DNA from: Thermoguttaceae bacterium
Lineage (GTDB): Bacteria; Planctomycetota; Planctomycetia; Pirellulales; Thermoguttaceae
Direction: 5' to 3'
DNA: 32,877 nucleotides
Assembly (NCBI GenBank): GCA_017466305.1
Contig: JAFTUJ010000435.1
Location: forward strand, 1-32,877
How positions within the stretch are numbered: position 1 is the stretch's first letter; every line of letters starts with the position of its first letter. This document shows positions 24,681-31,437 of the stretch, one piece after another. A program made the position numbers and the translations under genes. Under the pieces are notes generated by a model that was not told the origin of the DNA, searched no databases, and saw only the letters and a list, made by a program, of their open reading frames with translations.

Positions 24681-25057
24681 CCTCGCCGAACGTCGAAATA
24701 GTCGTCTCGCCCGACGACGCGCAAAAAACGCATATCATCTTTTTCGACGAACCGCTTCGAGAACTTCACCCCAACTTACAAAGTTCTAAGATTCCTTCGG
24801 CTTTTTTCCCGTTGCGTTCGCTCTTTATTTCGAATAAAAAAAATAGTTAATTTAGGCAAAATTCCGCAATTCAATCTTCGCGCTCGCCCGACGTCGGCGC
24901 GTTTCGCCGGCGGCGCGACCGCCGCTCGCGCCGCCCCGCCCTTAAAGTCAACCCCTCTTCGCACGTTTCAACAATCGCGACGACCGTTAAAACCGGCGCG
25001 CCAAGCCGTCGAAGAAAAAAAATTTCGACAAAATAGGCGATTTTACCAAGTTATCGC

Positions 25058-25086
25058 TTGCTTAAAGAGGCCGTCGCAATTATCAT
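25058..25086 (+). promoter_or_regulatory. Candidate promoter of the DUF1598 gene
   Basis: TTGCTT (25058-25063), a 17-nt spacer and TATCAT (25081-25086) lie about 175 nt upstream of the start. The long leader leaves room for a regulatory element, but none is recognised. Confidence 0.4.
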
Positions 25087-25262
25087 TGAGAAGATAGCGG
25101 CGAAGTTTGCGTCGCCAAGAGTCGTTTCGCTCGCGCCGGCGACGAAAGCGACGCTCCGCCCCGACGCCGCGACGTTCGGTTCCGCTTGCGACGCGCAAAC
25201 GAACCGCCGTTCGCCGATCGGATTTTCACCGTCCAACCTAATCGAATTTTTAGGAGATTTTT

Positions 25263-26732
25263 ATGAGTCGGATCAGTTCCTTCCTTCGATGGAGCGCCCT
25301 TTTGGCGTTGGCGGTCTTCGTCGCCGTTCCCGCGTCGACTCCCTACTTCGTCGACGCGCCGGTCGCGTTTGCCGACGACGACGATGATAACGACAACGAC
25401 AACAACGATAACGACAACGATAACGACAACGACAACGATAATAACGGCGGGGGCGGCGACGGCTCCGGCGTCGTCGTTCGTCCGGACGGCGTTCTCGAAC
25501 GCGTTATCCTCGACGACGGAACGCTCGCCGCGATGCGCCAAGCCGCGCTTTACGGCGTTCCGAGCGATATGAAAGCCGTCAGCAAGTCGCGTAAAGTTTC
25601 CTTGACCCGTCTCGAAGCGGCGATCCAAGAAAACGGCGGCGTCGTTACCGCGGACATGGCGAACCTCGCCGGCTTGACCCGTATTGAAAACGTTTACGTT
25701 TATCCGGAATCGGGCGAAATCGTCGTCGCGGGCCCGGCCGAAGGTTGGACGATCGGAGCCGAAGGCGCGACCGTCGGCGCTAAAAGCGGTCGCCCGACGC
25801 TGAAACTCGAAGACCTCGTCGTCGCTCTCCGCGCGTTCCCGGCCGACGGCAAAGGGAACAAACTCGTCGGTTGCTCGATCGACCCGACCGCCGAAGGTCT
25901 CCGCAACATGCAAGCGTACCTCAAATCGACGCCGCATCCGAATCTCTCGGACGACGGTCAAATCGTCGATTACGCGCTCGGCATGGCGGACGCGCTCGGC
26001 CTCCAAAACGTCCAAGTTTGGGGCGTTTCGCCGAAAACGAACTTCGCCGCGACCCTCGTCGCCGCCGACTACCGCATGAAGCTGATCGGGATCGGCCTCG
26101 AAGAAGCGCCGGTCAAACTGACGACCTACGCCGAACGCTCGAACCCGCGCGGTCGCGCTAGCAACGCTCTCGTTCGCTGGTACTTCCAACCCGATTACGA
26201 TTGCGTCGTGATGACCGAAGACGGGACCGCGATGCAACTCGTCGGGAACGGCGTCAACCTCGTCGGCGAAAACGAATTGGTCGACGAAAACGGCAATCGC
26301 AGCGCGAATAAAAACGGCGGCAACCCCGCGACGAAGGCTTACGCGAAGAGCTTCACCGCGAAGTTTGAACGCATCGCCGACGCCGTTCCGGTTTACGCGA
26401 ACCTCCGCAACATGATCGACATGTCGATCGTCGCCGCGTACCTCCAAAAAGACGGCGCGTACGCCAAAACGAATTGGGACATGGCGTTCTTCGGCGACGA
26501 AGCGCAATTCAAAACCGAACGCTTGAACGCGATTCAATTCGCGCAAACCGCGACCAACGCCGTTCGTCGCAGCCCGACGCTCGTTTCGTACCCGACCGGC
26601 GGCGGCGTCGTCGTTCGTCCGGCGACCGCGCTCGACGAAGAAAACCTGAAATACGACGACAAAGGCGAAGTCGAAGCCAAACGCGACGCCGTCGAAGCGT
26701 CGATTCCGGAAGGCCAATGGTGGTGGGACTGA
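25263..26732 (+). CDS. DUF1598-like secreted protein
   Basis: 489 aa. A signal peptide (about 1-37, A-F-A end) is followed by an Asp/Asn run (about 38-60) encoded by 6-bp GAYAAC-type repeats, then a Gly stretch. The main domain starts at V-V-V-R-P-D-G-V-L and contains V-S-K-S-R-K-V-S-L-T-R-L-E-A-A-I, L-A-G-L-T-R-I-E-N-V-Y-V-Y-P-E-S-G-E-I-V-V-A-G-P-A-E-G-W and V-G-C-S-I-D-P-T-A-E-G-L. This matches my recollection of DUF1598, a family found mainly in planctomycetes with no known function. The end is W-W-W-D. AGGAG lies 7 nt before the ATG. It is convergent with the lipoprotein gene downstream; codon use suggests a well expressed protein. Confidence 0.85.
   Translation: MSRISSFLRWSALLALAVFVAVPASTPYFVDAPVAFADDDDDNDNDNNDNDNDNDNDNDNNGGGGDGSGVVVRPDGVLERVILDDGTLAAMRQAALYGVPSDMKAVSKSRKVSLTRLEAAIQENGGVVTADMANLAGLTRIENVYVYPESGEIVVAGPAEGWTIGAEGATVGAKSGRPTLKLEDLVVALRAFPADGKGNKLVGCSIDPTAEGLRNMQAYLKSTPHPNLSDDGQIVDYALGMADALGLQNVQVWGVSPKTNFAATLVAADYRMKLIGIGLEEAPVKLTTYAERSNPRGRASNALVRWYFQPDYDCVVMTEDGTAMQLVGNGVNLVGENELVDENGNRSANKNGGNPATKAYAKSFTAKFERIADAVPVYANLRNMIDMSIVAAYLQKDGAYAKTNWDMAFFGDEAQFKTERLNAIQFAQTATNAVRRSPTLVSYPTGGGVVVRPATALDEENLKYDDKGEVEAKRDAVEASIPEGQWWWD
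25373..25445 (+). repeat. In-frame GAC/AAC-GAT/AAC hexamer repeats
   Basis: Short GAYAAC-type hexamers inside the DUF1598 gene encode about 23 alternating Asp/Asn residues right after the signal peptide. They are in frame, so length change by multiples of 6 bp would keep the protein intact. Confidence 0.8.
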
Positions 26733-27020
26733 TCGAACGTCGGCGTTAGCTCGACTTCTCGTTTCCCCGACGAAAGCGCGTCGCCTTGGCGCGCTTCGTT
26801 CCGGGGGCTTAACGTCCCAACGCTTGCTAACCCAACGTTCCAACGCTCCGTCGCACGTTTTTAAAACGCGTTTTATTTTCCGTCGGAGCGTTCCTTATTT
26901 TTCGCGTCGGTTCGCGTTTAACCCGCGGCCCCGAACGTCGTCGCGCGTTTTTCCGTCGCCGACGCGTTGAGCGAACGCCGCGCTCGTCGGTTTCCGACTC
27001 GCGACGAACGCCGTCGCCAA

Positions 27021-27061
27021 TAAAAAACGCCGAAGAGTTTTTCGCTCTTCGGCGTTTTTTA
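27021..27061. terminator. Strong bidirectional terminator
   Basis: A 17-bp perfect stem (27021-27037 with 27045-27061) includes AAAAAACGCCGAAGAG and its complement, with a 7-nt loop. A- and T-runs form the base on both sides, which makes it active for either strand. Confidence 0.92.
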
Positions 27062-27064
27062 TTC

Positions 27065-27330
27065 AACGCGCGGCCAATCTTCGCGGGTTCTTAACGACGG
27101 CCCGAAAATTTTACGCGCGCTTAACGACGCGCGGCCAATTTTCGCGCGCTCTTAACGACGGCCCGAAAATTTTACGCGCTTAACGACGCGCAACCAAATT
27201 TTGCGCGCTCTTAACGACGGTCCGAAAATCTCGCGCTCTTAAAAAACGCGTCAAAATTCCCGCGCTGAAAAAATGCCCCGAAGATCTTGCGCTCTCAAAA
27301 ACGCGTCAAAATTTCCGCGCTGAAAAAACG
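27065..27330. repeat. Degenerate tandem array of alternating 28-31 bp units
   Basis: Two alternating half-units, A (AACGACGCGCGGCCAATTTT, then CGCGCGCTCTT) and B (AACGACGGCCCGAAAATTTT, then ACGCGCGCTT), make a period of about 59-61 bp. Clean unit starts are at 27093, 27123, 27154, 27182 and 27213; more diverged units follow at 27241, 27269 and 27297. GCGCG/CGCGC arms around an AT core could form small hairpins. No spacers are seen, so it is not a CRISPR array. Confidence 0.8.
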
Positions 27331-27382
27331 CGTCCTTCGAAGCGCCGCGGCGCTTTGGACGTTTCGCGCCGCTCCGCCGACT

Positions 27383-27961
27383 TCAGCGAACGACGGAATC
27401 GCTCGTTTGCCCCACCTTAACCGTTTCGCCGTCCTCTTCTTGCGCGACGGCGTTAATCTGACGCTCTTCAAAGTTGATCGCAAGCTCGCCGACGCTAAAA
27501 CCGGCGACGCGCCAAGCGCCGTCCGCGTCGGAAAGGACAAACGTCAACTCTTCAACCTGAATTTCGCCGGTTTCGGTGTAATCTTCGACGTCGACGTAAA
27601 CGCAAACGCGACCGTCGTCAAGCGCGGCTTTTTTCGTCGCTTTCCATTTAATCGTATCGCTGGCCTGCGCCGAAAACTGTTCGCGCGTCGCTTCTTGCGC
27701 TTTCGAAGTCAGCAACGCGAACGCGCCTTCGTCGTCCCCTCGAAAAAAGGAACGAAAGAACGCGTCGACGACGCCTTCGGGACTCTCCGCGTCCTCGACG
27801 TTCAACGAGCTCGTTTCTTCCCCGGCCTTGGAAGCTTCCGACTCGACGGCCGGAACGTTCGAATTCGGCGCGGCGTCGCCGTCGGTCGAAGAACCGCCGC
27901 AACCGGACAGCGCAAAACAGAAACCGAGCGCGGCGCCCAGCAAAATCGTTCGTTTCGACAT
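27383..27961 (-). CDS. Lipoprotein of unknown function, NTF2-like domain possible
   Basis: 192 aa from the ATG at 27961, which follows AAGGAG at 8 nt; an extension to 28090 is Arg-rich and unlikely. The signal peptide has a lipobox ending L-S-G-C (Cys about 20), then G-G-S-S. A Ser/Glu/Asp-rich linker follows (about 22-50). The remaining domain has G-V-V-D-A-F-F-R-S-F-F-R-G-D-D-E-G-A-F-A-L-L-T-S-K-A, then two to four beta strands (V-C-V-Y-V-D-V-E-D-Y, V-E-E-L-T-F-V-L-S-D-A-D-G-A-W-R-V-A-G-F-S-V), the layout of DUF4878/NTF2-like cone folds. It is likely anchored in a membrane of the envelope. Function unknown. Confidence 0.8.
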   Translation of the reverse strand: MSKRTILLGAALGFCFALSGCGGSSTDGDAAPNSNVPAVESEASKAGEETSSLNVEDAESPEGVVDAFFRSFFRGDDEGAFALLTSKAQEATREQFSAQASDTIKWKATKKAALDDGRVCVYVDVEDYTETGEIQVEELTFVLSDADGAWRVAGFSVGELAINFEERQINAVAQEEDGETVKVGQTSDSVVR

Positions 27962-28108
27962 TTTCAAAACTCCTTCTCCAAAACCGCCGACGCGTCGTCC
28001 CTTCCTTGGGCGACCGTTTTCGCGTCGGCGCGTCCGTTTCTTCCTTGACGGCGCCGGTTCGCGCCGTTCCGGCGACGTCGCAAACGTCAAATTCCGGAAA
28101 ACGCGTTC

Positions 28109-28137
28109 ATTTTGCCAAAAAAATCGACGCGCGTCAA
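28109..28137 (-). promoter_or_regulatory. Candidate promoter of the lipoprotein gene
   Basis: On the - strand TTGACG (28137-28132), a 17-nt spacer and CAAAAT (28114-28109) lie about 148 nt upstream of the lipoprotein start. Confidence 0.5.
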
Positions 28138-28199
28138 GAGCGATTTCGCGTCCGCCCGCTCGGCGTCCGGCAATTCGCGACCGACGCCGCGACGCAACC

Positions 28200-28388
28200 T
28201 CATTTCCGAAGCTGCGTCCCGTATAAATAAACGACCAAACCGGTGCAAATCATCGAATAAGGCAAAAAATCGGCGATCGCGACCGTTTTCCGAACGTCGG
28301 TCTCGACGACAAGCGCTTGAAAAAAGAAACATTGAACGCCAAACGCGATCGCGGCGACGCCCGACGCGACGATAAAGGAACGAATCAT
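28200..28388 (-). CDS. Small two-helix membrane protein (62 aa)
   Basis: 62 aa with two hydrophobic helices (about residues 4-26 and 40-57) joined by a short polar loop containing T-D-V-R-K-T, and a basic C-terminus (Q-L-R-K). GGAGG lies 5 nt before the ATG, which supports a real gene. No family is recognised. It precedes the lipoprotein gene on the same strand, but a separate promoter candidate lies between them. Confidence 0.65.
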   Translation of the reverse strand: MIRSFIVASGVAAIAFGVQCFFFQALVVETDVRKTVAIADFLPYSMICTGLVVYLYGTQLRK

Positions 28389-28724
28389 TGCCGCCTCCGT
28401 TCGTTAACGAAATCTCCAACGCAAATCGACGCGACCGACGCCGCGCTTCGCCTTTCAATATCGTTCGCGAAACGAACGCGGCGCCGCTTCCGTTCCAATT
28501 TGCGCGTTCCTTTTTACTCGCCGCGCAAAATTCGCCGTCGTTTTGTCGTCTCGCGCCGTCTATCCCGATTCTTTGCGCGGCGGACGACGCGACTTTTTTC
28601 CCTTTCTCCGTTTCCGAACGCTCCGCCGCCCTTGCCGAAAACTTTTCGCGACGTACAATAAAAACGGTCTCGTTTCCGTTTCCGCCCCTTTGCGTTCAAC
28701 GCAAGATTTCAACGAAAGGCCGCC
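28389..28724. other. Intergenic region between divergent genes
   Basis: About 335 bp lie between the small membrane protein gene and hemD. The only recognised element is a rightward promoter candidate at 28632-28659; the rest shows no gene or repeat. Confidence 0.5.
28632..28659 (+). promoter_or_regulatory. Candidate promoter of hemD
   Basis: TTGCCG (28632-28637), a 16-nt spacer and TACAAT (28654-28659) lie 65 nt before the hemD start. Confidence 0.45.
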
Positions 28725-29504
28725 ATGACGCTCGAACTCTCCGGCAAAACCGTTCTCGTTACCCGTCCGCGCGAGCAAGCCGCCGAACTGCGTTCGCTCC
28801 TTGAAGAACGCGGCGCCGCCGTTCTCGTTCAACCGTCGATCGCGATTTTGCCGCCGGAAAATCGGGCCGACGTCGACGCCGCGCTCCAATGCGTCGAACG
28901 ACGCGACTTCGATTGGATTCTCTTTTCCAGCGCGAACGGCGTCCGCTTTTTCCTCGAACGAGTCGACGCGAACCGCCGCGCCCGTTTTTTCGCCGACGCG
29001 CAAACTTCGGTCGCCGCCGTCGGGCCCGGCACCGCCGCCGCGCTCGACGACTTCGGCGTCGCGGTCGACCTAATCCCGGCGAAAGAGTTCAACGCGGAAG
29101 GGCTCGTCGCCGCGCTCCGCGACGCGGAAACGTCGCTCGCCGGAAAACGCCTCCTCTCCGTTCGCGCGAGTCGGGGCCGCGACGTCTTGTCGAAGGAAGC
29201 GGCGAAGCTCGGCGCGGTCGTTCGCGAAGTCGTCGCGTACCGCTCCGTCGACGTCGAAACGCCGGACGCCGCGATCCTCGACGCGCTCCGCTCCAACCAA
29301 ATCGACTTCGGAACGGTCGCCAGCTCCGCGACGGCGAAAGCGTTGGCGCGTCTCTTCGGCGACGCGTTTTCGCAAACGCGCTGGGTCGCGCTCAGTCCGT
29401 TGACGGCGGACGCGCTCCGCTCCGTCGGCGTCGAACCGGCGGCGGTCGCGGAAGAAGCGACGTTAGCGAAACTCGTCGAGGCGGTCGTTAACGCGGCGAA
29501 ATAA
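28725..29504 (+). CDS. hemD: Uroporphyrinogen-III synthase
   Basis: 259 aa, usual length for HemD. The enzyme cyclises hydroxymethylbilane to uroporphyrinogen III in tetrapyrrole synthesis, in the cytoplasm. Visible family features are the start L-S-G-K-T-V-L-V-T-R-P-R-E-Q-A (6-20), P-S-I-A-I-L-P-P (37-44), D-W-I-L-F-S-S-A-N-G-V-R-F-F (63-76), V-A-A-V-G-P-G-T-A-A-A-L (95-106), V-D-L-I-P-A-K-E-F-N-A-E-G-L and L-L-S-V-R-A-S-R-G-R-D-V-L; near the end come A-S-S-A-T-A-K-A-L and A-L-S-P-L-T-A-D-A-L. HemD sequences diverge strongly, but this set is specific enough. GAAAGG precedes the ATG. No other heme gene is adjacent. It is convergent with rhaA across a terminator. Confidence 0.92.
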   Translation: MTLELSGKTVLVTRPREQAAELRSLLEERGAAVLVQPSIAILPPENRADVDAALQCVERRDFDWILFSSANGVRFFLERVDANRRARFFADAQTSVAAVGPGTAAALDDFGVAVDLIPAKEFNAEGLVAALRDAETSLAGKRLLSVRASRGRDVLSKEAAKLGAVVREVVAYRSVDVETPDAAILDALRSNQIDFGTVASSATAKALARLFGDAFSQTRWVALSPLTADALRSVGVEPAAVAEEATLAKLVEAVVNAAK

Positions 29505-29533
29505 CGTTTTCTCAACGATTCCGCCAATAAAAA

Positions 29534-29562
29534 AACGACGCCGAGGAAACCTCGACGTCGTT
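29534..29562. terminator. Terminator between hemD and rhaA
   Basis: A stem of 7 + 5 bp with one mismatch (29534-29546 with 29550-29562) has a 3-nt loop. An A-run precedes it on the + strand, which is a T-run for rhaA transcripts on the - strand. It lies in the convergent gap. Confidence 0.75.
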
Positions 29563-29611
29563 CGCAACGCGTTTTATTCCAACGCGTTGCGTCTTAGTTC
29601 AACGCGGACGC

Positions 29612-30871
29612 TCAAACGCGCTTGCTTTGAACGGCGGCTTCGTACGCTTCGACTTCCGCGAGCCATTTTTCGCCGACCGGAACGCCGTTCTTTTCGCAAT
29701 AATAATCCCAAACGGCGGAGAACGGAAGGGTGCGCGCTTCTTCCATCAAGGCGAGACGCTTCGTGTAATTCCCGTCCAGCTCCGCTTTTTTCAGCGTCGC
29801 GATCGGGTCGAGGAACGCCGCCAGCAACGCTTTCAACGCCGAGCGCGTCCCGATCGTCCAAGCGGCGACGCGGTTGATCGTCGCGTCGAAGTAGTCGAGC
29901 GCGACGTAAGTCTTGCTAAGCAAATCGCAACGGACGAGTTCTTCGGCGATCGCCTTCATTTCGTCGTTCCAAACGACGACGTGGTCGCTGTCCCAACGGA
30001 CGCCGCGGCTGACGTGCAGGAGGAGTTCGTCGACGAAGAGCGACAAGGACGAAAGTTTGTCGGAAATCGTTTCGGTCGGGTGGAAGTGGCCCGCGTCGAG
30101 CGTGACGAGAAGATTATTCTTCATCGCGTAACCCATGCAGAATTCATGACTTCCGACGGTGTAGCTTTCGGCGCCGATCCCGAAAAGTTTGCATTCGACG
30201 CCGTCGCGAATCGTTTCGCGCGGGTGTTGGACGGAGAAAATTTCGTCGTAAGATTCGGCCAAGCGGCGGCGCGGCGCGAGGCGGTCGGCCGGAAAGTCTT
30301 TCAAACCGTCCGGCGTCCAGTGGTTGACGACGCAAGGCGAACCTTGCGCGGCGCCCATCGCGGAGGCGATCGTTCGGCAGCGTTTGTCGTGTTCGATCCA
30401 GAAATCGCGGATTCCTTTGTCCGGGTGCGAGAGCGTCAGCCCGTCGGCGGCCTTCTCGTGCGAGAAGAACGTCGGGTTGAAGTCGAGGCCGAGGCCGTTC
30501 GCTTTCGCCCAATCGATCCAGCCTTGGAAGTGCGCCGGTTCGATTTCGTCGCGGTCGACTTTTTTGCCGCCGTTTTCAAGGTAGATCGCGTGCAGGTTGA
30601 AACGGTGTTTGCCCGGAATCAACGAGAACGCTTTTTCGGCGTCGGCGCGGAGTTCGTCCGGCGTGCGCGCTTTGCCCGGATAGTTGCCGGTCGCGAGAAT
30701 CCCGCCGCCGGTCAGCCCCGCCGTCGATTCGAAACCGGCGACGTCGTCCCCTTGCCAGCAGTGGAGCGAAATTTTTACCTTCGAAACGTTTTCCATCGCC
30801 GCGTCGACGTCGACGCCGAGTTCCGCGTATCGTTCTTTCGCCAGTTCAAACGCTTGTTCGATTTTACTCAT
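29612..30871 (-). CDS. rhaA: L-rhamnose isomerase
   Basis: 419 aa from the ATG at 30871, the same length as the E. coli enzyme; an upstream in-frame TTG sits too close to the AGGAG ribosome site. It converts L-rhamnose to L-rhamnulose, the first step of rhamnose breakdown. Family motifs are K-I-S-L-H-C-W-Q-G-D-D-V-A-G-F (33-47), F-N-L-H-A-I-Y, L-D-F-N-P-T-F-F-S-H, V-N-H-W-T-P-D-G, G-S-H-E-F-C-M-G-Y (metal ligand Glu), L-D-A-G-H-F-H-P-T-E (metal Asp/His) and V-R-W-D-S-D-H-V-V. All are intact. No rhaB, rhaD or regulator lies in the window. A rhamnose-containing glycan diet would fit planctomycete habits, which is inference. Confidence 0.96.
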   Translation of the reverse strand: MSKIEQAFELAKERYAELGVDVDAAMENVSKVKISLHCWQGDDVAGFESTAGLTGGGILATGNYPGKARTPDELRADAEKAFSLIPGKHRFNLHAIYLENGGKKVDRDEIEPAHFQGWIDWAKANGLGLDFNPTFFSHEKAADGLTLSHPDKGIRDFWIEHDKRCRTIASAMGAAQGSPCVVNHWTPDGLKDFPADRLAPRRRLAESYDEIFSVQHPRETIRDGVECKLFGIGAESYTVGSHEFCMGYAMKNNLLVTLDAGHFHPTETISDKLSSLSLFVDELLLHVSRGVRWDSDHVVVWNDEMKAIAEELVRCDLLSKTYVALDYFDATINRVAAWTIGTRSALKALLAAFLDPIATLKKAELDGNYTKRLALMEEARTLPFSAVWDYYCEKNGVPVGEKWLAEVEAYEAAVQSKRV

Positions 30872-30995
30872 TTTACCCAAAACTCCTAAATCATCGTTTC
30901 GCGTTCCGTCGACCGGCGACGCGAGGGATATCGTCGACTAATTATCGACAAAAATTAGGCCGAACCGTTAAGATCCAACGTTAAAAATCCGATAT

Positions 30996-31023
30996 TTGCA
31001 ATAACGCGAACATTCGGTATAAT
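30996..31023 (+). promoter_or_regulatory. Near-consensus sigma70 promoter
   Basis: TTGCAA (30996-31001) and a perfect TATAAT (31018-31023) are separated by 16 nt, about 70 nt before the 56-aa lipoprotein ATG. It is the closest match to the sigma70 consensus I found in the window. Confidence 0.75.
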
Positions 31024-31094
31024 TCTTTAAAAGCGGCGACGACGGAACGCGCCGCGAATCGCCGAACGCAACCAACGCCGTTAAGGAGCGTTTT

Positions 31095-31265
31095 ATGCGC
31101 AGTATATTTGAAAATCGTTCTCGCCGCCGCGTCGTCGCGCTCGTTTTGCTCGTTCTTTTTTCGGCGACGTTCGCCGCGTCGGTCGGTTGCCGCTCCGGAA
31201 AGAGCAAGTCGAACCAAATCGAAACGGTCGACGATTTCCTCAGCGCCGACAAGCCCGCTTGGTAA
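31095..31265 (+). CDS. Small lipoprotein (56 aa)
   Basis: 56 aa. A basic N-terminus (R-S-R-R-R) precedes a hydrophobic helix (about 14-31) ending in a lipobox-like A-S-V-G-C (Cys32), so the mature product would be a lipid-anchored peptide of only about 25 residues: a Lys/Ser-rich start and an E-T-V-D-D-F-L-S-A-D-K-P-A-W end. AAGGAG precedes the ATG at 9 nt. Strong promoter upstream, bidirectional terminator downstream, so it is a single-gene transcript. The T-V-D-D-F-x-x-x-x-x-P tail seems familiar from small planctomycete proteins, but I cannot name a family. Confidence 0.8.
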   Translation: MRSIFENRSRRRVVALVLLVLFSATFAASVGCRSGKSKSNQIETVDDFLSADKPAW

Positions 31266-31386
31266 AGCGCGGTCGCGACGTTTCGCGTCCGAAATTGGAA
31301 AAACCGGCGACTTCAAAGCGTCGAGCGTCCGCGTTCGACGCTTTTATTTTTTCTTTTGTTACCTATTCGTTTTGGCTTATTAATAA

Positions 31387-31421
31387 CGATAACGCCGCGC
31401 GTTTGATACGCGGCGTTATCG
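31387..31421. terminator. Bidirectional terminator of the small lipoprotein and AI-2E genes
   Basis: A perfect 13-bp stem (31387-31399 with 31409-31421) with a 9-nt loop is followed by CTTTTTT on the + strand. It lies between the two convergent genes. Confidence 0.9.
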
Positions 31422-31437
31422 CTTTTTTCGCTCGACG

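Larger units (their letters stand above)
24622..25262. other. Intergenic region between divergent genes
   Basis: About 640 bp lie between two divergent genes for secreted proteins. It holds the 24651-24662 palindrome with the leftward promoter candidate, an A/T-rich tract (24825-24860), and a rightward promoter candidate (25058-25086). No convincing gene is seen; the short open frames inside lack ribosome sites and protein-like sequence. Confidence 0.6.
26733..27382. other. Intergenic region between convergent genes
   Basis: About 650 bp hold no gene. They contain a strong bidirectional terminator (27021-27061) and a tandem array of degenerate units (27065-27330). The first 280 bp are plain GC-rich sequence in which I see nothing more. 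Confidence 0.7.

Noticed and set aside
24776-25387. Small genes in the 24622-25262 intergenic region
   Set aside because: The short frames lack ribosome sites and have compositions expected by chance.
25083-26843. 586-aa open frame on - opposite the DUF1598 gene
   Set aside because: Arg/Val/Asp-rich shadow with a poly-Val/Ile run made by the Asp/Asn repeat read backwards.
27065-27330. CRISPR array
   Set aside because: The units are contiguous with no unique spacers, and no cas genes are near.
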